Below, piece by piece: positions 58,032-64,000 of a DNA stretch of 64,000 nucleotides. The stretch spans positions 3,906,001 to 3,970,000 of the forward strand of contig OZ242331.1 in NCBI GenBank assembly GCA_965208275.1, read 5' to 3'. Every line of letters starts with the position of its first letter. Position 1 is the first letter of the stretch. A program made the translations under genes and the position numbers. The notes beneath the pieces were generated by a model that had not been told where the DNA came from, ran no database searches, and was given only the letters and a program-made list of their open reading frames with translations. This DNA comes from Bin5 sp022827195 (lineage in GTDB: Bacteria; Chloroflexota; Anaerolineae; Caldilineales; Caldilineaceae).

Positions 58032-58368
58032 CGCCGTCCGCCTGCGCCACATGATCGACGCCGCCCGCGAGGCGATGTCGTTCGCGCACGGCCGAGCGCG
58101 AAGCGACCTGGAAACCGACCGACAATTGCTCCTGTCACTGGTGAAGGATATCGAAATCATAGGCGAAGCCGCTTCCCAGGTGACCGACCCCACCAGCAAA
58201 GAACTGGCCGCCATCCCCTGGACCGGAATTATCGCAATGCGAAACCGGCTCGTTCACGCCTATTTCAGCATCAACCTCGAGATTGTTTGGAAGACCGTGC
58301 AGGAAGACCTGCCGAGCCTGATCGACCTGCTGGAGCGATCCCTATCCCCTGAATCCTGCCGCGACTGA
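58018..58368 (+). CDS. HepT-family ribonuclease toxin
   Basis: A 116-residue HEPN-domain protein. The catalytic motif R-x4-H-x-Y is RNRLVHAY at 75-82, and the characteristic EIIGEAASQV precedes it. Translation is coupled to the antitoxin upstream through overlapping reading frames. The pair opens a stretch of toxin-antitoxin genes that runs to 62409. Confidence 0.9.
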   Translation: MHEHDAVRLRHMIDAAREAMSFAHGRARSDLETDRQLLLSLVKDIEIIGEAASQVTDPTSKELAAIPWTGIIAMRNRLVHAYFSINLEIVWKTVQEDLPSLIDLLERSLSPESCRD

Positions 58369-58670
58369 ATGCAGACCCACTACGCGCCTGTCTGAATTAG
58401 GTCCTAATTAAAACCACGATTTTGCCCAAAAACTGCCCCGCGGGGTCGCGTGCGTGCTCGCCGGCTCGATGCCGGAAACGCAGGTCTCCTCGTCCTCTCC
58501 CTCCCCTTCTATCAATGGCAGCGACCGGTGGCCGCTTGACCGCTCAGGGTAGGGGAAATCCACGAAAGGTTCTCTTCGTCGCCCTTCGTGTGAATTCGTG
58601 GATTGATTTGAAGGGTGGGGAGTATCGAAGCTCGCGGTTGCTCGAATCGATGCTCCAGGCGCTCTTGCAG
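58369..58670. other. intergenic region with palindromes
   Basis: No gene is supported. It contains the perfect 15-bp palindrome AATTAGGTCCTAATT at 58395-58409 and the hairpin repeat at 58557-58604. Confidence 0.45.
58557..58604. repeat. CACGAA palindromic repeat
   Basis: AATCCACGAA (58557-58566) and TTCGTGGATT (58595-58604) are perfect inverted copies, and CACGAAAGG / CCCTTCGTG nest inside. Such CACGAAGGGC-type palindromes resemble REP-like elements. Confidence 0.65.
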
Positions 58671-59093
58671 CTACCCGCCGACCAGCTCGATGTGCTCTGC
58701 GAAGCGCCGAAAATCAGCCGCGTTGAAGGTCAATAGCCTGCGCTCCCCGTGCGCCAGCATCGTGGCGACGATGTTGGCGTCATGAATCTGCCTTCCACCC
58801 ACGGAAACTTCCCGGCACAGCGACACCAGCCGGTCCATGACAGCTGGCCCGTCCTCCAACACCTCGAAGGCGGCCGCGAGGCGCTCAACGTCGTCGAGGG
58901 CCTCCGCGCGGTCAATGGCAACCGCCCACGTCTGCGGACGCGTCACGACCTCCAGGTACTCCCGCAGGACCTGGCGGCTGATGCGGACCGGTTCAGGCGC
59001 TCCGAAGGCGCTCGCCAGGCCGGCCTTGGCTGCTTCGTGCTCCGGCGACTCCAGGATGCGCGCATATACCAGCACGTTGGTGTCCACGAACAT
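58671..59093 (-). CDS. PIN-domain toxin (VapC-like)
   Basis: A 140-residue PIN-domain ribonuclease. MFVDTNVLVYA gives the first catalytic Asp, REYLEVV the central Glu, and GGRQIHDANIVATMLAHG plus LLTFNAADFRRF the later acidic residues. It starts 8 nt after the DUF7662-like gene, the usual antitoxin position. The frame upstream of the ATG overlaps that gene and is not used. Confidence 0.88.
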   Translation of the reverse strand: MFVDTNVLVYARILESPEHEAAKAGLASAFGAPEPVRISRQVLREYLEVVTRPQTWAVAIDRAEALDDVERLAAAFEVLEDGPAVMDRLVSLCREVSVGGRQIHDANIVATMLAHGERRLLTFNAADFRRFAEHIELVGG

Positions 59094-59101
59094 AGGGCCG
59101 G

Positions 59102-59506
59102 CTAGATCCTCTCCTCGTAGATCTCCTCGCGCCTGAGACTGAGACCCTCCGGCCAAGCGCCGGCAGAATGGACCGGCCACACTTCGTCCAACGCCAATCT
59201 TCGGGCAGCAGCAGCCGGTCTGCGCCGCAGCAGCAGCGTCTCGGCCTCCATGTCCACCTCTGCCGTCTCCCATCCGGCCGCGCCCCAGGCCAACGCCTGA
59301 CTGTGCCCGTTGCCCCCGCCCTGGTTCGCCCACCAGGGCCGGTGAAGACGGGCCGACGCCGGCAATCCGAATCCAATAATCGACTCGATCTCGCTGAAAG
59401 TGGTCCTCCACACCCGCGCTTCCAGTCCGCACAGATGCGCGTAGAGCCTCTGGTACTTTCCCCTCGCCGCCATCTGTCGGTACTGCTTCTCTCTGTCCAT
59501 CGTCAT
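59102..59506 (-). CDS. DUF7662-like protein, probable antitoxin partner of PIN toxin
   Basis: A 134-residue protein. Residues about 18-85 match the pattern of a family with Y-x-x-L-x2-L ... TFSEIESIIGFGLPASARLHRPWWANQGG ... SHSQALAWGAAGW, here called DUF7662 from memory. The C-terminal tail (LALDEVWPVHSAGAWPEGLSLRREEI) may contact the toxin. Start is the ATG after GGAGG; a TATAAT at 59556-59561 (minus strand) may be its -10. Role as antitoxin is inferred only from position. Confidence 0.65.
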   Translation of the reverse strand: MTMDREKQYRQMAARGKYQRLYAHLCGLEARVWRTTFSEIESIIGFGLPASARLHRPWWANQGGGNGHSQALAWGAAGWETAEVDMEAETLLLRRRPAAAARRLALDEVWPVHSAGAWPEGLSLRREEIYEERI

Positions 59507-59889
59507 GCCCTGCCTCCATCCCGACGTCAAAGGTCCAAGTTGACAGTTCCTAGCCATTATAGTTAGTAACTGACGTCCAATCTTTTCTCCGCAGCAGACG
59601 GTCCGGTTGCCCAGCAAACTCCTCTTGCTCGCCCCTCCCCGACCGCAACGAAGGCGCGCTTCCCTGCTACGCCCATGGTTAGCCCCCCAACTCCGTAATT
59701 TTGCAGTCAGCATGGGCCGAAACCCAGCGATTCGTCCTGTTTTGTAAATTGATAGGGCAAATGAGGGCAGACAGGGCGGCCCTCCATACTACGCATCGCT
59801 GCCAGACATCGACCATACGGAGTTCCTGTCGTAGAGTTCTCGAATCCGCATGAGCCGGTGGATGTACGAGTCTGTCTACCCAAAAGGAT
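59507..59889. other. intergenic, no gene
   Basis: Nothing supported apart from a possible -10 (TATAAT, minus strand, 59556-59561) of the DUF7662-like gene. The sequence is lower in GC than the average of the window. Confidence 0.4.
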
Positions 59890-60385
59890 TCATGAAAGGA
59901 AAAAAAGTGGCAGACCGCGATCTACTATCTCTGTCGTAATATCTGCCGCTTCCAACAGCGTTGCCACATCTCCAAGGCTCCAACTGCTCAGTATCGACCA
60001 AGTCAGATAGGTCCCCCAGCGAAGCACCACGTCACTCTTATCTCTGGGGCCCTCGCAATAATAGTCTTCTTCATAGTCCACAAACCCAATTGTGGGCGCC
60101 TGATGTCGTATGACCTCGATAATGCCAGACCTGAAACTCTGGAAGACCTTGCTCTCAGGTGAATCGAACGTCAATTCTCTTAAGGGTAGAAAAGAAGACA
60201 ATTTCACTAACAAGAAATGAAAAACTCGAGAACTTCCCGTCCGGCCGTATCCACTGCAAAAACCTGGCCTCATACCTCCGCTCGCCAACTCGCCACAGAA
60301 AGTCGACATCCACATAACCAGGGTGGACCATCTCAACAGAGCCGGTCCTGGCCACGACTCTGGGCCACGAACCAGATTCTGGCAT
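59890..60385 (-). pseudogene. hypothetical protein, frameshifted
   Basis: Two overlapping minus-strand frames complement each other. The first (from MPESGSW at 60385) reads RTGSVEMVHPGYVDVDFLWRVGERRYEARFLQW and stops at 60155; the second continues from about 60200 as LRELTFDSPESKVFQSFRSG ... VDRGLPLFFLS to 59890. A single frameshift near 60190-60220 would join them into a product of about 165 residues. The family is not recognised. GC is near 50%, well below the window average, which suggests acquisition. Confidence 0.5.
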
Positions 60386-60451
60386 AGCCCAATGTAAACA
60401 ACCGCCACGGCGCCTGCGCTGCGCTTGACCGCAATCCGCTGCTTCTCCAAA

Positions 60452-60477
60452 AGATTGGGGAGAAAGATTGGGGAGAA
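60452..60477. repeat. 13-bp tandem repeat
   Basis: AGATTGGGGAGAA occurs twice in direct succession (60452-60464, 60465-60477) just upstream of the frameshifted gene. Confidence 0.6.
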
Positions 60478-60539
60478 GGAACTGTATTGCTTTGGAGAAC
60501 TGCTGAACAGTTTGCGTTCAGCACGAAGAGTTACAAGAG

Positions 60540-60944
60540 CTACTCAACAAACGGATTGTGCAACTCCACTCCGAACTGGCCGAAGTCACGCACATTCCGG
60601 GTGACCACAGTCAGCCGGTGCACGATGGCTGTCGCTGCAATCATCGCGTCTTCGGTGATCGTGTCCGACCTCCTGTGCATGAGGCGCGCCCACGCCCGGA
60701 AGGCTGCCGCGTCCATCGGCACGACTCCGTAAGAAGCCAGCACCTTGTCCAGCCAGGCTTCCAGCTCATCCGCTTTCACACTGTCCTGCTCGCGCGTGAT
60801 CTCGATCCCCGCCTGTATCTCGCCAACCGTAACGGCAGACACGAAGAGTTGCGCTGCCGGCACCCCCGCGATCCATTCGAGGACGGCGCCATGTGGCCGG
60901 GAACGACGCAGCTCCGAGACCGCGTTGGTGTCGAGGAGATACAT
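60540..60944 (-). CDS. vapC: PIN-domain toxin VapC
   Basis: A 134-residue PIN-domain ribonuclease. MYLLDTNAVSELRR (Asp5), VTVGEIQAGIE (central Glu), DTITEDAMIAATAIVHRL and VVTRNVRDF are the standard VapC blocks. It begins 4 bp after the antitoxin gene. It is not closely similar to the PIN toxin at 58671-59093. Confidence 0.93.
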   Translation of the reverse strand: MYLLDTNAVSELRRSRPHGAVLEWIAGVPAAQLFVSAVTVGEIQAGIEITREQDSVKADELEAWLDKVLASYGVVPMDAAAFRAWARLMHRRSDTITEDAMIAATAIVHRLTVVTRNVRDFGQFGVELHNPFVE

Positions 60945-60948
60945 AGCG

Positions 60949-61209
60949 CTACTCCACAGCCAGAGGCGTTCGACGGCGATGCTGCCGGCGCGGCGGCGTT
61001 AGGTCTTCTGTCCTGGCCTCAGGTGCGAGAAGCAACTCCTTCAAATTCGGCCTCGTCATCCGCTCCAACCGCCGCCACTGCTCGATGGGAAGCAGTACTG
61101 CGGTCTCGACCCCCCGCCTGGTCACGATCTGCGGCCCTTCGGCGAGCGTGGTGTCCAGCAGCTCACTGAACCTCGACTTGGCGTCTTGGACCGACCAACT
61201 CCCTCTCAT
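60949..61209 (-). CDS. Phd/YefM-type antitoxin of VapC
   Basis: An 86-residue antitoxin. MRGSWSVQDAKSRFSELLD and GPQIVTRRGVETAVLLPIEQW form the DNA-binding Phd/YefM fold; the C-terminal tail (LKELLLAPEARTEDLTPPRR) should bind the toxin. ATG follows AGGAGAG. A tandem 12-bp repeat upstream is the likely operator. Confidence 0.92.
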   Translation of the reverse strand: MRGSWSVQDAKSRFSELLDTTLAEGPQIVTRRGVETAVLLPIEQWRRLERMTRPNLKELLLAPEARTEDLTPPRRQHRRRTPLAVE

Positions 61210-61242
61210 AATTCTCTCCTGGTGCTATCGGTCCGATCTATA

Positions 61243-61266
61243 ATCTGACTAGCTATCTGACTAGCT
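61243..61266. promoter_or_regulatory. tandem operator of the VapBC-type module
   Basis: ATCTGACTAGCT occurs twice in perfect tandem (61243-61254, 61255-61266), 34 bp upstream of the antitoxin start, overlapping the expected promoter. Autoregulation by the antitoxin-toxin complex is the likely reason. Confidence 0.6.
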
Positions 61267-61462
61267 GAAAGACTTAACAACATCCCTTTCCCTGTCAAGA
61301 CGGACGCAAGTTTTGCACCCGTACTTTAGCCGACTGAGCGCTTCCCATTCACGAACCTCCGCTCCTTCAACTCTTCAGACGCTCCCGTGCGCCAGATCTT
61401 GCAGCAGCCTTAGGGCCGCGCGTGGTAAAAGGCATGCCGCCTGCCCGACGATTCCGAGTGGC

Positions 61463-61915
61463 TCATTGCAAAAGACAGTGGCTGGGGACTCCAAAATGAA
61501 TTGCAACATTCAGCCCCTCGCTCTGCGTAAGGAACATCGGAATATATCTACCGGCCCTCTCGCGATCACAGGAGGCCCAAAAGCAGGTCGTTCTCGAAAG
61601 ACGCCACCCCTCTTTGTCCACTAACCGTTCTCTGAGTCTGGCATCCGCCTCCTCGACGGGGCCAAGCAGCTTGTAGACCGTTGTAACCCTTCGAAAGCGG
61701 TACGGTTCATCAGGCTCCGTCTTCCTTTCGACGAGCAACAGCTCCTGGCTCTCTAAACTGACTTCAATATCAAACGCACTGATGAAGCTGCGCGCCATCC
61801 AGATTCCATGAGCATAGGCATAGACAGGGCCGGCGGCAGTCAAAAATATCACAAGCGTGATGTAACCGAGCAGACCGCGCCAACCCTCACCCTCCGCGCC
61901 CCATAATGCGCCCAA
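61463..61915 (-). CDS. hypothetical membrane-anchored protein
   Basis: Not recognised. The product has one or two hydrophobic segments near the N-terminus (GLLGYITLVIFLTAAGPVYAYAHGIWMA) followed by a soluble domain with SLESQELLLVERKTEPDEPYRFRRVTTVYKLLG. The start is uncertain: a TTG at 61915 is proposed because the longest frame runs antisense through the DUF4258 gene. It is divergent from that gene. GC is lower than average. Confidence 0.45.
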   Translation of the reverse strand: MGALWGAEGEGWRGLLGYITLVIFLTAAGPVYAYAHGIWMARSFISAFDIEVSLESQELLLVERKTEPDEPYRFRRVTTVYKLLGPVEEADARLRERLVDKEGWRLSRTTCFWASCDRERAGRYIPMFLTQSEGLNVAIHFGVPSHCLLQ

Positions 61916-61945
61916 GCAATCAGAACTGTGATACGCTGGCGCGAT

Positions 61946-62212
61946 ATGGAAACCAAATCCCCTCTCCTGACGTTTACCAGACACGCAACTGATGCGATGG
62001 AAGAAAGAATGATTCCCGCGCCATGGGTTCAGCGCGTGGTAGCCAGTCCCGAGCTGCGCGTGCCCGATCCAAACGACCCCAAGATAGAACGTTTCTTCCG
62101 CCACATACCCGAAAAAGACAACCGCGTGCTGCGCGTAGTTGTCAATACCCAGGTTGCGCCCTGGCGGGTAGTGAGTGTATTCTTTGACCGGAATATGAAA
62201 GGAAAACTATGA
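61946..62212 (+). CDS. DUF4258 family protein
   Basis: An 88-residue protein of the DUF4258 kind (TFTRHATDAMEERMIPAPWVQRVVASPE ... RVVSVFFDRNMKG), a RelE/BrnT-like fold often found as a toxin-like partner. The ATG of METKSPLL is used. It overlaps the DUF2283 gene by 4 bp (ATGA), so the two are translated together. Confidence 0.82.
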   Translation: METKSPLLTFTRHATDAMEERMIPAPWVQRVVASPELRVPDPNDPKIERFFRHIPEKDNRVLRVVVNTQVAPWRVVSVFFDRNMKGKL

Positions 62213-62409
62213 AACTGCACATCGATAAAGAAGCCGACGCCCTCTATCTGCGACTCGACGACTCCGTTATCATCGAATCCGAAGAGGTCGCCCCCGGCGT
62301 CGTCCTCGACTACAACGACGCCAACCAGGTCGTCGGCATCGAATTGCTTTACCTTTCAAAACGCTCCCCCGATTTGAATCTCTCCAGCCTTGAATTCGTG
62401 ACCGCCTGA
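62209..62409 (+). CDS. DUF2283 family protein
   Basis: A 66-residue DUF2283 protein (KLHIDKEADALYLRLDD ... VVLDYNDANQVVGIELL). The D-x-E-x-D-A-L-Y start and the I-D-Y/D-x-N-x-x-x-V-G-I-E motif are typical. DUF4258/DUF2283 pairs recur in many bacteria and are suspected toxin-antitoxin or regulatory pairs; function is not established. Confidence 0.88.
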   Translation: MKLHIDKEADALYLRLDDSVIIESEEVAPGVVLDYNDANQVVGIELLYLSKRSPDLNLSSLEFVTA

Positions 62410-62455
62410 ACTCCCCCGCCGCCCCCTTCGCGATCCCGTAGGGGAACGCTTTTCG

Positions 62456-62484
62456 GATGCCCGCGCTCCCAACGCGCGGGCATC
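62456..62484. terminator. GC-rich hairpin after the DUF2283 gene
   Basis: GATGCCCGCG (62456-62465) and CGCGGGCATC (62475-62484) form a perfect 10-bp stem with a 9-nt loop. There is no T-run, so it is either a weak terminator or a repeat. Confidence 0.5.
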
Positions 62485-62592
62485 TCGCCCGAACCCTCTC
62501 TCTCCCTCCGCCCGCGACGCGATCCACCCACCCATCTCTTGACCGTTCCAACCTTCCACTTTATAATCGACCCACAGAGCAGCGGCGACAAC

Positions 62593-62621
62593 TTGCTTTT
62601 CCGCACACCGTAGGGTATATT
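62593..62621 (+). promoter_or_regulatory. promoter of the nuoBC genes
   Basis: TTGCTT (62593-62598) and TATATT (62616-62621) are 17 bp apart. The leader to the nuoB ATG is about 60 nt. Confidence 0.5.
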
Positions 62622-62689
62622 TGTACTACAATGCACAAATAGACGCACGGAGCGTTTTCTCTTTCTCTGTACGCAACAGGAACCAAGGC

Positions 62690-63493
62690 ATGGCTTCACT
62701 CCCGCCCAACTTCCAACAGCTGAAACAGGACCAGCTCGCGCCCTTCCTGCACGAAGAAATCAGCGTGCCCGACGAGCTGCAAGCCAACGTCCTCATCACC
62801 ACCGTCGATAAGATCTACAACTGGAGCCGCCGCTCCAGCATGTGGCCGCTCCTCTTTGGCCTCGCCTGCTGCGCCATCGAGATGATCGCCACCGCGGCCA
62901 GCCGCTACGACCTCGCACGCTTCGGCATGGAGGTCATGCGCCCCAGCCCCCGCCAGAGCGACCTCATGATCGTCTCCGGCACCGTCACCAAGAAGATGGT
63001 GCCCGCCATCGTGCGCATCTACAACCAGATGGCAGAACCGCGCTACGTCCTCAGCATGGGCGCCTGCGCCACCGGCGGCGGCCCCTTCAAAGAGGGTTAC
63101 AACGTCGTCAGCGGCATCGACAAATACATCCCGGTCGACGTCTACGTGCCCGGCTGCCCGCCCACGCCCGAAGCGCTCATCTACGGCCTGCTCAAAATGC
63201 ACGAAAAGGTCGACCGCCAGAGCGTCACCTCGGTGCCCTGGTACCGCAAAAACACATCCCAGTTCGTGCCCGTCCCCCGACTCGGCCCGGACGTCTTCGA
63301 CCCCCGCCAGGTCGACCTGATCAAGGACACAACGCTCAAAGCCGCGGCCGCAACGACCGCCGCAGCCGCTAACGGCGCCTCAGCCGGCGCCACCGAACAC
63401 GCACGCGGGCCGGCGCAGCTCTCCGACAAAGCCAAAGCCCGCATGGATGAAGCCAAGCGACGCTGGCGTGCCAAAAAAGGACTCCCGGAATAA
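62690..63493 (+). CDS. nuoB: NADH-quinone oxidoreductase subunit B
   Basis: A 267-residue complex I subunit that carries the terminal 4Fe-4S cluster N2. The four ligands are C60-C61 (LACCAIEM), C126 (GACATGG) and C156 (VPGCPPTPE). The last 65 residues form an Ala-rich, charged tail (AAAATTAAAANGASAG ... DEAKRRWRAKKG) not needed in other NuoB. The start is the ATG of MASLPPNFQQ. nuoC follows; nuoA is not upstream, where a DUF4258/DUF2283 pair lies instead. Confidence 0.95.
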   Translation: MASLPPNFQQLKQDQLAPFLHEEISVPDELQANVLITTVDKIYNWSRRSSMWPLLFGLACCAIEMIATAASRYDLARFGMEVMRPSPRQSDLMIVSGTVTKKMVPAIVRIYNQMAEPRYVLSMGACATGGGPFKEGYNVVSGIDKYIPVDVYVPGCPPTPEALIYGLLKMHEKVDRQSVTSVPWYRKNTSQFVPVPRLGPDVFDPRQVDLIKDTTLKAAAATTAAAANGASAGATEHARGPAQLSDKAKARMDEAKRRWRAKKGLPE

Positions 63494-63510
63494 AACGGTG
63501 GCCGGTGGCC

Positions 63511-63582
63511 AGTTGCCGGTGGCCAGCAACTCCCCTTCACTGGCCACCGGCAACTGAAAACTGAAAACTAGAAACCAAGAAC
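63511..63582. repeat. 16-bp perfect inverted repeat and A-rich repeat between nuoB and nuoC
   Basis: AGTTGCCGGTGGCCAG (63511-63526) pairs perfectly with 63540-63555 across 13 nt, followed by CTGAAAACTAGAAACC units (63551-63582) of the dispersed A-rich family. It could process or attenuate the nuo transcript. Confidence 0.7.
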
Positions 63583-63586
63583 TCCC

Positions 63587-64000
63587 ATGTCCCAAGCAAC
63601 CGTCGTAGCAGAAGCACCCGCCAATGAACTGGACCTCGGCCCCGAACTGGCAGACGCCGTCGAGGGCGCCTGGGCCGAAGACACCGAGACCGCCTACGTC
63701 ATCGCGCCCGACAAAATCCTCGACGTCCTGCGCCATCTGCGCGACGCCCAGGGCTACGACTTTCTCTCCAACCTGACCTGCGTCGACTACAAGGGCTACG
63801 GCGGCAAACTGCGCGCCGACGTCGACGCACGCTTTGAGATCGTCTACAACCTCTACAGCACGCGGCGCGGCGGCGGCTCGGTCGGCCTGCACGTACGCGT
63901 GCCCGAGGATGAGACCCTCCCCAGTGCAACCTCCGTCTACCCCGGCGCCAATCTGCAGGAACGCGAGGTCTACGACCTCTTCGGCGTCAAGTTTGAAGGA
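63587..64000 (+). CDS. nuoC: NADH-quinone oxidoreductase subunit C (partial)
   Basis: The first 138 codons of nuoC run off the window. The protein begins MSQATVVAEAPANELDLGPE and contains YDFLSNLTCVDYKGYGG, FEIVYNLYSTRRGG, LPSATSVYPGANLQEREVYDLFGVKFEG, the family signature of the 30-kDa subunit. It follows nuoB by 93 bp. Confidence 0.93.
   Translation, partial: MSQATVVAEAPANELDLGPELADAVEGAWAEDTETAYVIAPDKILDVLRHLRDAQGYDFLSNLTCVDYKGYGGKLRADVDARFEIVYNLYSTRRGGGSVGLHVRVPEDETLPSATSVYPGANLQEREVYDLFGVKFEG

Noticed and set aside
58422..58736. Plus-strand frame of 104 codons.
   Set aside because: It covers a palindromic repeat and runs into the 3' end of the PIN toxin gene on the other strand; no similarity or ribosome-binding site.
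62456..62484. A standard rho-independent terminator.
   Set aside because: The stem is good but there is no T-run on either side, so it is listed only as a hairpin with modest confidence.

Overview
This window of about 64% GC reads as a chromosomal contig of a Chloroflexota bacterium, probably Anaerolineae/Caldilineales of the marine or sponge-associated kind. That placement is an inference from several signs: lipoproteins with a TPTPEPT linker, large numbers of phytanoyl-CoA-dioxygenase (PhyH), Gfo/Idh/MocA and sulfatase genes, and SOS boxes of the Gram-positive type (GAAC-N4-GTTC). No 16S gene is present to confirm it.

Layout. (1) 389-14611, all on the minus strand: sulfatase, oligopeptide-type ABC transporter without ATPases, two PhyH oxygenases followed by a third, a beta-propeller glycosidase-like protein, a Gfo/Idh/MocA dehydrogenase and a DegT-type aminotransferase, interrupted by a decayed MntA/HepT toxin-antitoxin pair. 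(2) 14898-20264: PstS-like lipoprotein, uppP, tgt, a Uma2-family protein and recA with a SOS-controlled promoter. (3) 20715-26919: small hypothetical, DMT exporter, 42-aa membrane protein, GT-C and GT2 glycosyltransferases, MazG. (4) tRNA-Arg, then three tandem paralogues of a surface protein family (one decayed, one with SH3 repeats, one lipoprotein), then uvrA with a SOS box. (5) 34010-39891: Nudix, Gfo/Idh/MocA, M20 peptidase, sugar-phosphate isomerase-like protein, second sulfatase. (6) 40343-46740: acetyltransferases, broken Phd antitoxin between two long hairpins, dynamin-like GTPase, an unknown two-gene membrane operon with a LexA-like box in its promoter, and a Fic protein with a palindromic operator. 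(7) 47070-57627: sugar ABC transporter without ATPase, two PhyH genes separated by a low-GC lipoprotein gene that sits between copies of a phyH 3' end, two Gfo/Idh/MocA genes and a DUF6807 (PmoA-like) protein. (8) 57726-62409: a toxin-antitoxin island. (9) 62690-64000: nuoB and the start of nuoC.

How it fits together. Regions 1, 5 and 7 look like uptake and breakdown modules for modified carbohydrates or peptides: solute-binding lipoproteins and permeases import, sulfatases desulfate, and dehydrogenases, oxygenases and isomerases process the product. The substrates cannot be told from sequence. The housekeeping genes (recA, uvrA, tgt, uppP, nuoBC) look intact. Toxin-antitoxin genes are found in every state from intact to decayed. 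Intergenic gaps carry several families of short repeats and hairpins that gene annotation does not explain.
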